Assembly (NCBI GenBank): GCA_914767885.1
Contig: CAJZBQ010000002.1
Span: forward strand, 868,001 to 932,000
DNA: 64,000 nucleotides
Source: Blepharisma stoltei
Taxonomy: Eukaryota; Ciliophora; Heterotrichea; Heterotrichida; Blepharismidae
Direction of reading: 5' to 3'
Shown here: piece after piece, positions 41,290 to 52,758 of the stretch
How the letters are laid out: every line of letters begins with the position of its first letter
Position numbering within the stretch: position 1 is the stretch's first letter
The notes under the pieces: generated by a model
Seen by the model: the letters and a program-made list of their open reading frames with translations, nothing else
Databases searched by the model: none
What the model was told of the DNA's origin: nothing
Program-made: the position numbers and the translations under genes

Positions 41290-42345
41290 CTATAAACGGG
41301 CAACCCACTAACCTTCCCCTGTTTCAGCTCCAAGAATAGCAGTTTCCATAAACCTCAGAGATCAAATGAGGAAAATGGAAGGTCATCATTTTGAATTTCT
41401 GACCTGAACCACCTGTCCAGAGGATTAGCTCTCCTGGGTAGAGCCACCATCTGTAGAGTGCCCGGTCCCGATAGAGAAGGGCCATATGGTAGGCAAAACC
41501 TATCTAGCCTATCTGCCATGAACAGGAAAACCTTCGGGGACTCTATTTCGGCAGGCTTCCCATTGAGATGGTCTACTTACGTTTTTATTTTTGCAATGGA
41601 GGAAAAAGAGTCTAATTTGTGAAGCTGAGGAGAAGCTGCTTTGGTCTATCCCCAAAGATTGTGCAGTATCAGCAATCGATTGGATGAAGTTGACTCTAAA
41701 TATGATGAGCTATTTTCTGATGAGGAGTTCTGGGAGGAAGTAGATGATATTCTTGGCGGAGAAGAAGATTGGGATGAAGACGAATCAAGCGAAGATGATA
41801 GAGAAGAAGAGCTCACTGAGAAAATAAAGGTTTGAGCAGCTAGACAAAAGGGAGAAGTGCTGGATAATGGCGAGCTAATGCTTGTCGCAAGCCCATTAAG
41901 AGTGAGCTTCTCAATAGTCCCAGAAAAAGCAGAAAGAACGGAAACTGAAGTGGCTAAAGAACCCAAAGAGCTAAAAAAATCAAAAACAAGAAGCCAAAAA
42001 AACACAAGAACCAAAAAGCCAATAAAGCCCAAAAAATCATAAAGGCCCAAAAAGCCATTCAGACCAGAAAAACCAAAAAAACCCAAAAGACCCTAAAAAC
42101 CCAAAAAGCCCAAAAAGCCCAAAAATACCAAAAGGACCAAAAAACCCAAAAAATACACGAGGAGATTAACAATGGGGCGAAATTAATTGTCAAGGTGGAA
42201 AAAAACATGGAAAAAGAGGAAAAAACCCAAACAGTTTGATATAAATTACTGGATATTGGTTAAGAAACCCATAAGGGTTTTCGGCGGGTTCTGCCCACTA
42301 TAATCAATAGATAGATAGAGATTGTCTACTTAATTACTAAGAGCA
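41290..42345 (+). mobile_element. Germline element with an acidic/Lys-rich ORF and a conserved 3' motif
   Basis: A GC-richer block separates two kelch fragments. An open frame runs from ATG 41596 to TAA 42042 with three TGAs as Trp. It is strongly acidic in the middle (FSDEEFWEEVDDILGGEEDW) and Lys-rich at the end. In an overlapping frame, lysine-glutamine-alanine repeats continue to about 42264. The 3' end has AAACCCATAAGGGTTT and an ATAGATAGATAG tail, as in LINE-type elements; the same 3' motif occurs at 52929. No reverse transcriptase is visible. Ends are approximate. Confidence 0.5.
41596..42042 (+). CDS. Hypothetical acidic protein within germline element
   Basis: About 148 codons, MEEKESNLWSWGEAALVYP onward, with TGA read as Trp three times. 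An Asp/Glu-rich segment (residues about 35-75) is followed by a basic, Lys-rich C-terminus. There is no recognised domain; the layout recalls ORF1/gag-like or chromatin-binding proteins, but this is speculation. If the surrounding element is eliminated in the macronucleus, the gene would be germline-limited. Confidence 0.4.
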
Positions 42346-42405
42346 TTTTTCGCCCACCCATCGCGCCGGCTCACCACTCCATAAGGAGGTGTCACTAAAG
42401 GAGTT

Positions 42406-43250
42406 CTAATTCCTCCAACTTGACTTTTTTATTTCTAGGATGAAGTTAGGACGAGTATAAGATATAACCATCCTCATGTTTACACTTTGAGTCGTTGAGG
42501 GATCTGCTCCACCAAAAATATAAATGCTCTGTGTGTAATTTAATACTCCTGCTTTACGAGGATAGCGTAAAGATTGTAAAATTCGTTTTAATCTAAATGA
42601 ATCTAAATCAATAATGCAAGCATGACAGCTTTCATTATGGAATTCATTCCAATCCAAAAGAGCTCATTATTAGAGATTTTAACTACAAATATCTCACTTC
42701 TTCCTATCTATCCACCAAAATCAACATTGATTTCTACTTGCTTAGAGTTTTCTATAATATATTGAATCAGACAAGGCGATTCTTTTACGTGATTGACAGA
42801 ATAAAGGAATTTAGAGTCATCGTAGGAGGATGGCGAAAAAGGCTTGCTCCTAACTCAATAAATGTAGAGCAAAACTACAAAACTCAAAATGAGTTTTTTA
42901 ATCCATCAGAATATATTTAATACCATTTTATTTAATTTAATAAATTCATCTAAATTTTATATAAATCTAAAATATTTAAAAACACATAAAATAAAAAATT
43001 AAGATTCAAAAATATTCTTATAAAAATAATTTTATTGAACTGGAGAAGTTAGAAATCAAATCTGCAATCTTCGTTCTAAGTTTTCCATAATACTCATTAT
43101 ATATACTTACATAATTTGAATAGGCAGTTTTTAATTCTTCATCTATTGTATTAAACTTATATATTTTTGATCGGTTAGATAAGATGCTTTCATATTGCAG
43201 AAATCCCTTGTAAAAACTTTTCTCTATCAATTTGTGGGTCACTTAAAACA
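42406..43250 (-). pseudogene. K2-type kelch fragments (copy b)
   Basis: Two pieces are recognisable. 42905-42406 has VNHVKESPCLIQY, CHACIIDLDSFRLKRIL and VLNYTQSIYIFGGADPS. 43242-43018 has KTAYSNYVSIYNEYYGKL. They are separated by AT-rich sequence (42906-43017) and contain stops and a lost internal segment. Confidence 0.55.
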
Positions 43251-43327
43251 ATTCCATTTAAATGTGAATTCATAATATGAACTCTAAAAACCTTAATTAT
43301 TCATATATCAATTTTTCTAAAATTATC

Positions 43328-43539
43328 TTATCTTTTGCCAGCTCTTGGAGGTGGTTGTTTTCCTCCTTTTTTTAACTGTTCAGCCTTAGCTTTTTTCGCG
43401 CAAATCGGAATATGCATATTCCCAAAATATTCGCTAAACGATCTTCCACAATATGGACACTTATTCCTCTGAAAAGATTTTGAGCTAGCTTATTAATGGT
43501 TAATTTATTTAAATTTATAATATTTTTTGGTGGAAACAT
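43328..43539 (-). CDS. Small C2HC zinc-finger protein
   Basis: A ZC2HC1-type finger CPYCGRSFSEYFGNMHIPIC (C-x2-C-x12-H-x3-C) is followed by a basic tail ending PPPRAGKR and TAA at 43330-43328. The frame before SSKSFQRNKCPYC is closed by TAA. The nearest ATG at 43539 (MFPPKN) connects in frame if a 35-bp TA-bounded segment (about 43490-43524) is removed, which is short for an IES, so the start is uncertain. Small finger proteins of this kind are often flagellar or cytoskeletal. Confidence 0.55.
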
Positions 43540-43647
43540 TCTAAATTTTAATATAATTATTGAGCAATTCATTATTATAATCATTAATTATATATCAAAT
43601 AATTTTTAAAAAAAATTCTGGGGATTTATCTATACTTCGCTCTTTAA

Positions 43648-45037
43648 TCAAGGGGGATTAGTATGTTGGTACACAAAAAAATTATCCACAATAGCTAATA
43701 TCATTTTATCATATGGTGATTTATAATCTCCAGACCCTGCAAGTCTAGTAGCTTTTAGCTGTTCACTCTGCATTATCAATTTATTTCTAGGTGGTGAGGC
43801 TGACTTTCTAGCTTTGTTATAGGAAATGCTTTTTTCCTCTTCAAAGCTACTCCTATTGCTTCTCATGAGACGCTCTACAATAGAAAGCGAAGGAATTTTT
43901 ATCCCCAAAGTATTTACTTTTTCAATCACAAAATTTTGGCTTAAAATGTCATTTATAGAGGGTCTTTCGCTCATTTCTTTTTTCATGCACCAATCAACTA
44001 TATACTTACTTTCCCCTTCGTGAGCGAGCAAGAAATTTTGTTGCTCGAGGAGAGGGTTAATTTTTTGCTATTTAAAATTTATAAAATTTTTTTTCGAAAT
44101 TTAAAAAACTCCCAATTGCAAAACCTGGAAAGCAAATATTTATTTAATTTGTAAAATTTATGTTTTAAAATGCAAGCTGTTTAAAATTAAAAAGAATTAG
44201 CTAGAAATTTCGTTATAATCATTATCACTTATATATTAAATTTTTTTTTAAAATTTTTGTTCGCTCATGGAGGGCGGCAAAAAATAGGGACTTTTCCAAT
44301 GGTTTTTTTCACTCACGGAGGGGGAGTTAAGCTCATTCGAGTAATAATCTCTAATAGGTGAGTGTCTTTCATTCTGAACTTTATAAGCATTTCCTTCAAA
44401 TGGATGCTTAAGCTGGCAAAGGAAATATAAAACGTTCCCAAGAGCCCATATGTCGCTTTCTTTGGATGGGAGAACCCCTCTTCACATTTCTGGAGAATAG
44501 TAAAAAGGAGTCCCTCCCACAGATGATGTAGTTAGATACCTGGAAAGCCCGAAATCTCCAATCTTAACGTTGTTGTTTTTGTCTAGTAAAATATTCTCTG
44601 GCTTTATGTCTCTATGGATATAGCCGTTTGAGTGCATGCATTCTAAGCCAAAGCAGATCTGAATAAAATATTTTCAGATTTCGCTTTCTGCAAAGGGTTG
44701 GCCAGTTTGAATCTGGTCAACTATTAGTTTAAGCAGATCAGTGGTTTTCACAGTAATCTATAATCATGTAAACTTTATTGTCTTGGTCAATTCTCCTTTC
44801 TAAGTGGAGAAGGTATGGGTTATTCAGCTCAGAAAGAATTTTAATTTCTGTTTCCACATCTTTTCAGCTCTTAGCATCTCCATACTTCTTTACAACAGTT
44901 TTCATTGCATAGATCTTATTGTCAGCTAAATAGCTATTACCAATCCTTCTAACTTTGTAGACAACTCCAAAGAATCCAAAGTTAATGTCATCTACAACTT
45001 CAAATTCGTTTGTGATTTCTGCTGGAAAATGTAGCAT
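43648..45037 (-). CDS. NEK-like Ser/Thr protein kinase, split by a MITE
   Basis: Start [18 protein letters not shown] at 45037; glycine loop [12 protein letters not shown], catalytic lysine in YAMKTVVKK, then [27 protein letters not shown] and [13 protein letters not shown] family-B MITE (44009-44329) is removed at TA to join YYSNEL to [17 protein letters not shown] in subdomain XI. A Ser/Lys-rich tail of about 90 aa ends QHTNPP. Near 44741-44745 one extra base shifts the frame after DYCEN; everything else is consistent, so this is either a sequence error or a damaged gene. Family is by motif resemblance. Confidence 0.75.
44009..44329 (-). mobile_element. Family-B MITE (copy 3), IES in kinase gene
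   Basis: TA at 44007-44008 and 44328-44329. Left end hairpin (CCTTCGTGAGCGAGC paired with GCTCGAGGAGAGG) is degenerate; the right end has direct cores at about 44265 and 44310. More diverged than copies 1 and 2, yet excision remains exactly in frame. Confidence 0.8.
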
Positions 45038-46334
45038 AATTAATAAATCTTTATGCGAATTTTATTTTCACAAATCGAAAATATTAATTTAATAATTATC
45101 AGCTTTCTAAAATTCTGAAACCCAAGCAGTTTATTTATGAAAAATGTGACAAAAATTTACTTTAATGCAAGCTGTTTTACTACTTTTTAAACTTAGCCTT
45201 ATCAAAAAGTAATAATTGAGGGATGAATTGGCTAGTATAATTAAAGAACTTGAAATATTTACCATGAAAGGCTTTATATTTAAGTCACAAACTGCACTAT
45301 TATCTTCAGAATAGCATTCATGCTCACCTGATTGAAACCTTGTAGGAACGCACATCCATTATAATGTCCTAATTGCGCATTTTGATTTTATGCGTTTTAG
45401 CGGAATATTCGAAATTGGATTATTTAGCCCACTCTCATAAATCCAGCTGCGGCAGTGTATAATAAGTTCTGTATTTCCAGGAATGATAACCTTCGAAGCT
45501 TCAGAAGCAGCATTTGAAAGAATTGAAAACTATTTAAATATAAATATTATATGCAGGCATCCTTTTTGTCTGATTTTGTTTTTAAAAATAAAAGCCAAAA
45601 ATGAAATTTCATGAACTATTTGCGCTATTTCCATCGGCCTATTTCTATTTACAAGTAATCAACTTTGGATAAGCTTGTAAATTATATACTGAATCCTTTA
45701 GTATAGAAGCTCGCTTCTGGTAGTGCACCAGCTAAAAGAAGTTCATGTCTTGCTGCACTCTTAATCAAAGGCTATTAATACGTGAAAATTTTGGGACTGC
45801 ACTTGTTTTAAATTGGATGATTTCTATGTAATCCAAACTTGATAACTTATTAGGAAAATTATCTTATTATTTGGCAGGTTAGCAAAAAAGGCGTGCATTT
45901 TGTCTCATTTTAGATAATGTCCTCTTTTAGCTAAATATATTAATCGATCTAATTGCTGAGCGTTCTTTGCTTTTAAATGTAAATAATAATTTCTTTTTAA
46001 TGGGGTTCTGGAAATTCTTTTTAATCGTAGCTAATTATAAATGAACACTTTGCTAGTATAAAGAGTATGGTTAATATTGATATTATACCTCTAGTCAAAG
46101 AAGCTAGAGAGTAAAAAATGAATGTTTGCTATCTGAACATTTCAATTAAGATTATTTACTTATACCACAAATATTGTAAAAGCTAAGCATAAAAATTCGT
46201 GATTTTTCTATTAAAATTCTTATTAAAGACAAAAGCTATGAAATGCTCAATCCCCATTGTATAGTTACAATTGCTCTCCCAATTTTTGTAAAACGCATTT
46301 AGACATCCAAAGTGCTTTAATGCCTAATAAATAT
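45038..46334. other. AT-rich interval with one weak ORF
   Basis: A 74-codon minus-strand frame (45355-45131, MCVPTRFQSGEHECYSED...) is the only candidate and has no recognised features. The rest (45356-46334) shows no coding or repeat structure that I can identify. Confidence 0.35.
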
Positions 46335-47362
46335 TATCTAATATCTAATCTAATTTCGCTTTCTCAAACATTATTCCAGCCTTCGAATAAATAAATCCTT
46401 GAATTCCCAGCAATTAATAATTTATATAAATCTTTATCAGTCCTCATTTTAATTTCAGTAAAACTATCTAAATTGACATCATATTCAAAAATATTTTCTT
46501 TACTTCAGTGTCATATTAACAAAACTCTTTGTTTAAAAAGTGCAACTGAACAATCCATTGATTGTTCTGGAATTGAAAGCAAAGTTTCTCATCTATTTTT
46601 TGTTAAATCAAATCTTTGAACAATTGTTGATATAAAATAATTCCCAGTCGATGATGCTTCCTAATCCCCCAAATATATAAAGACATTGCTGGAAATACAA
46701 AATCCCTGCTTGGGAAATATTTTTTCCAGAGGGAAGAATTTTTTTAATTGTGTAAGAGTTTAAATTAATTATGAGAGTTATACCAGTGATTGGGTTCTCT
46801 TTTCCGTAGCAGAAAAGTTCGTTATTTGGAAGCTGGACTATGCAAGAAGCAGCAGCCAGTGCATTATAATCTTCAATGTTGAATTTAGAGTGCTGAAAAT
46901 TTGTAATATTATAAAGTGATAGCTCAGCTTTATTTTTAAGCTCAAGATTTTTGTTGATTAAATAGAGAGTTTGGCTGTCTTCATAGACATATGGAGAAAA
47001 ATCATTGAGTATGAGGTTTTCGATTGCGGCATGAAGTCTTTTAGAGAAGCATTGATATTCATCTATATAAGCTGAATAAGATTTTTAATAGTCTCATTAT
47101 TGTATAACAAAAATTCAAATTTTTTGTCATTTTGATAGTGACCAACTATATCATCAAACTCAGTTTTTAATTTTTCTTTGATTGTTTCTAATTCTTCTAT
47201 TTTAGTGCTTGGCTTTTGTGTTAAGTGGCTTAATGTATCATTATATAATGATATAGAGTTGAATTTCATATCAAAGGCCTCAATCTCAGTTAATGAGAGT
47301 TCAGCATAAGAAATATTAAATTTGGATTCAAATTCCTTACAAGAATTTTCGATATCTTGCAT
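46335..47362 (-). pseudogene. K1-type kelch copy c, frameshifted
   Basis: Starts MQDIENSCKEFESKF at 47362. It lacks about 13 codons present in copies a and b after KPS, has a one-base deletion after YNNETIK (about 47085), and has small indels near 46655. It carries no IES at the site filled in K1a and K1b (uninterrupted GTCATATTAACAAAAC at 46508). Kelch motifs (VQLPNNELFCYGKENP, ILYFQQCLYIFGG) are otherwise preserved. Confidence 0.65.
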
Positions 47363-48009
47363 TTTATTGTTTCTCTATTATTACTTTATAATTTCAGCTT
47401 ATAAAAATCAATATTATTATATTCAAAGAAAAATTATCGTAACAATGCAAAAATCTTATTAGAAGAGCATTTTAAAACTAATCTTAAAAGCTTGGACTCC
47501 TTGAATTCTTTTGAATTTAAATTAAATTCAAAGAATAAAAATTTACTTGAATTGTATCTATCTCCAAGAACCCCAAAATAAACTTTTCTCCTTCTTATAA
47601 TTCTATTTAAAATTTAATAAATTAGCTAGATATCTCATATATCAGCTTCTAATTATTTATTATTTAAATAATATTAAAAGGACTTCTAAACCTCATAAAA
47701 TTGTAGATTAGTTAGTTCATATATTCTTTTCATTTTATTTTTTACTGTAGGATCTGATTACTAGGTAAAAGTCACTTTTTTTAAATATCAACTCTCTAGC
47801 CTAATCTCTGTATAAGGAAAATCATATTTAGCACCTGATTCTTGTCAGTTCCTATAAGGCTACAATGTCACTTTCATTATTGAAGTTTCACATATTTACC
47901 ATTAAAATTTAATTACTGCTATTTTTTGGTGCAAATGCAATTATAATCTCTTTGAGAGCTGATTAATTAAAGCTAGATCTAATTTCATATATAGTTAAAT
48001 CAATTATTA
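47363..48009. other. AT-rich intergenic interval
   Basis: Repeats the AT-rich upstream flank also found after K1b (the ACTCCTTGAATTCTTTTGAA stretch at 47497 matches 40155), so flank and gene were duplicated together. No gene seen. Confidence 0.4.
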
Positions 48010-49167
48010 TTAGTCATAAGAATAGGTGAAGCTTAATTCAACCATTGGGCCTTCAAATTTTTGGATTTCTTTTAATTCTTTTTTCTTCAAATCGAATTCG
48101 TAATATAAAAGCATGCTTGGACCGGAATAAATATCATAAGCTCCTAAATATACTTTTTTCTTGCTTATAACTCTATATGACTGAGCAGTAAATAAGCTTC
48201 CTTTAAATTCTCCAATTTTTGTCCAAACATATTCATTGTCATAATCGCTTTCTCACATGCATAATTCTCTGCTTAAAAGGAACTGCTGAGCTAGATGTAA
48301 AATCTTCACTTAAAAGAGGTAGCAAGGACCATTTATTTTTGATTAAATCAAATTTTCGATTGCAATTTTGTTCATCAGAAAAAGAGGGAAATAGGTTCCA
48401 AGAAGCTGCGTTAATCGTAGGAACTGCCACCCCACCAAATATATAAACATTTTGCTGATAATAAAAGATTCCTGATCTGTGAAGATAGCTAGTAGATGGC
48501 AAAATTCGTTTTATTTTATATGAATTTAAATCAATTATGCAAACATAGCAAGCATCATCCTTATTTCCGATACAAAATAATTCGTTGTTGGGGAGTTGAA
48601 CGACACTGACTTCATCATTGGTTAGTCTCTCAGATAAATCAATGTTTATTTTTTCTTGTTGAGATTTTTCTATGTCGTATACAACAAGTTCAGTTTTATC
48701 CATTTGACTGCTCATAGAATAAAGGTATTTTGGGTCTTGATAGATATATGGAGAAAAAGACTCAGAAATTAGACCTTCTATTACCTCTCTAAGTATGCTA
48801 GAAAATTGAGTATACACTTCAACATATTTCAAATAAGCATTCATAGCTTCATTATCTGTTTGCAATAAATCTATGAATATTTGATTATTTTGATAAGAAG
48901 AACTTATATTTTTGAATTCTTTTTCTACTTCTTCTTTAATTTTTTCTAATTTTTCTATTATTGGATTTTTATCCTCATAAAATTGAAGTTTGATTGAGCT
49001 TTGTGGTTTTTTATTGACTTCATTTAGAGAAAGTTCAGTCGATAAGATATAATCAGTATTACTTCTTAATCATTCTACTGTTTTTCTTTTCTGCTTCACA
49101 TTCTTTGTTTTAAAATTTCAATCATGAGAATTGCTTCTCTTTGCCATAACTGCCTCAAGGTTTCCCA
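48010..49167 (-). pseudogene. K3-type coiled-coil/kelch copy a, with a deletion near the C-terminus
   Basis: Starts MGNLEAVMAKRSNSHDW at 49167 with TGAs as Trp. Coiled coil (PIIEKLEKIKEEVEKEF), SFSPYIYQDPKYLYSMSS block and kelch repeats (VVQLPNNELFCIGNKD, IFYYQQNVYIFGGVA, FDLIKNKWSLLPLL) are intact to FKQRI. There about 45 codons found in copy f (ending at the SWICM residues) are missing, with a frame change (about 48255), before WESDYDNEYVW resumes and runs to TAA 48012-48010. The deletion is not TA-bounded. Confidence 0.6.
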
Positions 49168-49250
49168 TTTATAAAAAGAATGCAATAAAATCTGAAATTA
49201 ATTAATTGTTTAGAAAATTCAACTTGACTGCCGTTTAAATAAGTATTATA

Positions 49251-49472
49251 GAAATTGCCCGAGGATGGCGCTATTTTGCGCCATCCTCGGGCAATTCAAA
49301 AAACCGGCCCCACACGGGAACTGAACCCACGTGTGGGGCCATTTTTGGTATGTGTAATACATAGACTTACACGTACCAAAAATGGCCCCACACGTGGATT
49401 AGATTCCCGTGTGGGGTCATTTTTTGAATTGCCCGAGGATGGCGCAAGATAGCGCCATCCTCGGGCAATTGC
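49251..49472. mobile_element. Nested-palindrome element D (222 bp)
   Basis: Flanked by TA (49249-49250 and 49473-49474). The whole element is a palindrome of about 105-nt arms centred near 49361. Each outer end is itself a perfect hairpin (GCCCGAGGATGGCGC with GCGCCATCCTCGGGC, 6-nt loops), and each arm contains another hairpin (CCCCACACG with CGTGTGGGG). It is very GC-rich against its surroundings and lies between kelch copies K3a and K3b. Confidence 0.8.
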
Positions 49473-49717
49473 TATATCAAATGAAAGTCGGTGAAACTAT
49501 AATGCACTAAAAAGCCCAATTCTTTTAAGGCAATTAATGCTAATTTCAAAAAATATAAATTAATCATATGAATATCTGAAAGCTAAACTAACTCTGGGCC
49601 TTCAAAATTTTGAATATCCTTAAGTTTCTTTCTTTTCAAATTGAACTAGTAATACAAAAATTGGGTTGGATCGGAATAATTGTCATATACTCCAAAGTGA
49701 CCCTATTCTTGCTTATA

Positions 49718-49806
49718 CTTGCATACATTAAGCTAAACTTTAGCGATTATTCTTTTATTGTAATAAAAAAAAGTTTGAGAAGCTTCCATCCGCTATAAAT
49801 AGTATA
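49718..49806. other. IES (about 89 bp) in kelch copy K3b
   Basis: After CTTGCTTATA; homologous position to 59412-59505 in copy f, and absent in copy a (CTTGCTTATAACTC at 48162) and in the 58.1-58.3 kb fragment. Confidence 0.7.
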
Positions 49807-50016
49807 TCACTCTGTACGGCTGAGCTCTAGATAACTCTCCATCATATTCTCCAATTTGGTTTCAAACATACTCATTATCATATTCGCTTTCCCATAACGA
49901 CATTCAAGCCTCTATTAAATAAACTCTTGAGTTTCCAGCAATTAAGAGCTTTGCTGACATTCCAGTGTTAAATTCAAATTTAGTAAAGCTCTCAAGATTT
50001 ATATCATATTCATATA

Positions 50017-50360
50017 AGGACCCCCCCCTCATTTGTCAAATTTTCTAGTCTTTTATCATTTGTCCATTTTTCTAGTTTTTTTTATAGGAAAAAAAAATTT
50101 TTTTAGGACCTCATTTGTCCAATTTTCTAGTCAAAATTTTGATAGAGAAAAAAAATTTTCAGGACCTCAATTGTCTCATTTTCTAGTTTTTTTAAAGTAA
50201 AAAACTAGAATTTAGGGCATTCGAAAAAATGCAAAAAAGACTAGAAAATTGGACAAACCATTTTTTGACTAGATTTTTGGGACAAATGAGGTCCTGAAAA
50301 AAAAAATTTTCTATAAAAAAAAAGACTAGAAAATTCGACAAATGAGGGGGGGGGGTCCTT
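50017..50360. mobile_element. Family-C MITE (344 bp) in kelch copy K3b
   Basis: TA at 50015-50016 and 50359-50360. Terminal inverted repeats AGGACCCCCCCCTCATTTGTC, with inner partial repeats of CTCATTTGTCCAATTTTCTAG in both orientations. There is no coding content. Removal recreates TATCATATTCATAT-TTAAAAACTC, matching the uninterrupted paralog at 59699. Confidence 0.85.
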
Positions 50361-50910
50361 ATATTTAAAAACTCAAGCGCTGATAGCAAAATTTTCTGTT
50401 TAAAAGACACTGCTGAGCAGCCTGTAAAACTTCTTATTGGTGCTGAAGGTAGCACAGTCCATTTATTGTTGACTAAATCAAACTTCCGATTACAAATTTC
50501 ATTAGGATTATGAGAACCGAGAATGAAAGGCTTTGAAGTTAAGCCAAACTGAGGTATTATGACTCCGCCAAACATGTAAACGTTTTGCTGATAGTAAAAG
50601 ATTCCAGAATTTCGAAAATATGTAGTGGTGGTAAAATTCGTTTTACCTTATACGAAGTTAAATCTAAAATGCAGGCATGGCAAGCGGTTCCTTTATTACC
50701 TACAAAATAACTCATTATTGGGAAGTTGAACGACGCTGATTTCATCATTAGTAAGCTTCTCGTATAAATCAATGTTTATTTTAGTTTGTTGGGATTTTTC
50801 TATATCGTATGCAGCAAGTTCAGCTTGATCATTTTGAGTATATATTGAATATAAAATTTTAGAGCTTTGATAGACGTATGGGGAAAAAGACTCAAAAACT
50901 AGATTTTTTA

Positions 50911-51329
50911 TTAATTATGATAATATGGCGCTATTGAATTTCTGCTAGAAAGTGTAAAAAGCTCTTTTGGAAATTTACTATGGGTTTAGCTCAGTGTATG
51001 CATTAATCTAGGCTAATCAGGAATTATGTGCTGAAGTCTGCAATCTTAGGTAGTAGTTCAAGGAAGTAGAATTTTCCAGAAGGGCAGCACACACCTAGAC
51101 GATGAATATAGCTAGGGAGGATGTCTAGCACGGGGCTTTTTTGGCTTGAAAGCAAGCCCAAAAAGCCCCGTGCTAGATATCCTCCCTATCTATATTATGA
51201 ATGATATCTTTCTGAGGGCTGAGAGATTAGATTTCATAAACCGAATTCAAGACCTAGAAACTTCAGAAGCAGTGATAGCCGATTTATTAGTGGAAGTAAA
51301 GCATATGCTATAATTAAGCTAATTTTCTA
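50911..51329. other. IES (419 bp) with a 45-nt-arm hairpin in kelch copy K3b
   Basis: TA-to-TA removal joins RLRETI to KNLVFESFSPYVY in frame. Inside, 51106-51196 forms a near-perfect hairpin (AATATAGCTAGGGAGGAT..., loop GAAAG). The flanks (50930-51105) are unrelated to kelch sequence. Confidence 0.7.
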
Positions 51330-51723
51330 TAGTTTCTCTAAGTCTATTTGAAAAATTAGTGTAAACTTCAGTATATTTCAAATAAGCATTCATAGCTTCG
51401 CTATTTGCTTGCAATAACTTTATGAATTCTTGATTATTCTGATAGGAAGAGTTTATATTTTCAAATTCAGTTTCTACTTCTTCTTTAATTTTTTCTAATT
51501 CTTTTATTATTGGAGTTTTATCCTCATAAAATTTAAGCTTGATTGGGCGTTTGGTTTCTTTGCCCATTTCATTTAAAGCAGGCTCAATGGATAAGATATG
51601 TTCAGTTTTACTTATTAACGATTCTATTGGAGTTAAATCTTGCTCAATATGTTTTACTCTTGGATCTATTTGGCTAAGTTGGTCTTTGCTTCTATTCCTC
51701 TTAACTGTTCCGAAAAAATTCAT

Positions 51724-52595
51724 AATTTATCATTGACACGAACTATAAAAGTAATATTAATATTGTTTATCCTGAATATTTATATTGATTCTCATCACAA
51801 AGCCTTAGTGCTGCCAATCTAGCTAGGGAATTCATTTGTCACTTTTTGGATAGCAAGCTTTTTTAGTTGATTTCTATTGAATATTTGTTAAACTTGACTG
51901 CTAGTTTTAGCCCAGAAAAGGCACATAAAATTCCCAAGTTGGTAGTAAGGCATTTTACGAGCAATATGAGTATTCCACCTATATTTAATAATGTTTTAAG
52001 AAGTTTTCAGGCGATAAATAACGAGATATAAAGTTAAAAATTAAATTGAATTTTCAGCTTAATGAAGCTAAATATCACTGGGTTCGTAACTATAATATTA
52101 TCGATACTAAGCATACACGAATTTTTAATTTTTATATTTTATAATAATGAGTAAACTAAAAGATGATAAGCTAATAATGCATAAATACTTTTATAGCTCA
52201 CCATTAAAAATGCAGACTGAATTTGCTAGCTTTATTTCAAGATAACAATCAGTTAAGCGCTATTAATCATAATCATATTCAAAATTTTTTCTATTTCTTG
52301 GCATATTTTTTGGTTATTTTTTTAATGCTAAAAATTTTATGATATAATTTCAGTTATAAATAATAGGACAAAAATGTTGTTGTGTTATAAGCATAATGTG
52401 AAGTTACGAGATGCATCACTATATATGCATGAATTTTAAAGCCTTAATAATAAAAATATTATTATATTAACGGCTATACAAATAAATACTAAAAGTCTAA
52501 AATATTAATTATTTTATATAGTTAAACAATTAGGCTAGCTTGCTAATCTCATAATATATATGTTTAATTTTAGACGCAATATTAATTAAGTCCTA
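51724..52595. other. AT-rich intergenic interval
   Basis: No frame, repeat or terminal inverted repeat recognised between kelch copies K3b and K3c. Confidence 0.35.
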
Positions 52596-52758
52596 TTAAT
52601 CATACTCATACTCAAAATGTTACCCCACTTCAGGACCTTTAATGCATTGAATTGACATGAATTCCTTTTCTTTCAAATTAAACTTGTGACATCAAAACCT
52701 AGTTGAACAAATTTCAGAAACTCCTATATAAATTTTTTTTCTTGATATAACCCTATAC

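Larger units (their letters stand above)
49575..51723 (-). pseudogene. K3-type kelch copy b, three IESs and two frameshifts
   Basis: Starts MNFFGTVKRNRSKDQLSQ at 51723. Three intervening segments are removable at TA: 50911-51329, 50017-50360 and 49718-49806. Kelch motifs (VYMFGGVIIPQFG, FDLVNNKWTVLPSAP, KLLIAGNSRVYLIEAW) are recognisable. One-base shifts after NNELFC (about 50705) and near 50612 break the frame and are not explained by IESs or introns, so the gene is probably dead. Confidence 0.55.

Noticed and set aside
49251-49472. CRISPR-like array or rho-independent terminator
   Set aside because: The repeats are inverted, not regularly spaced direct repeats, and the genome is clearly ciliate.
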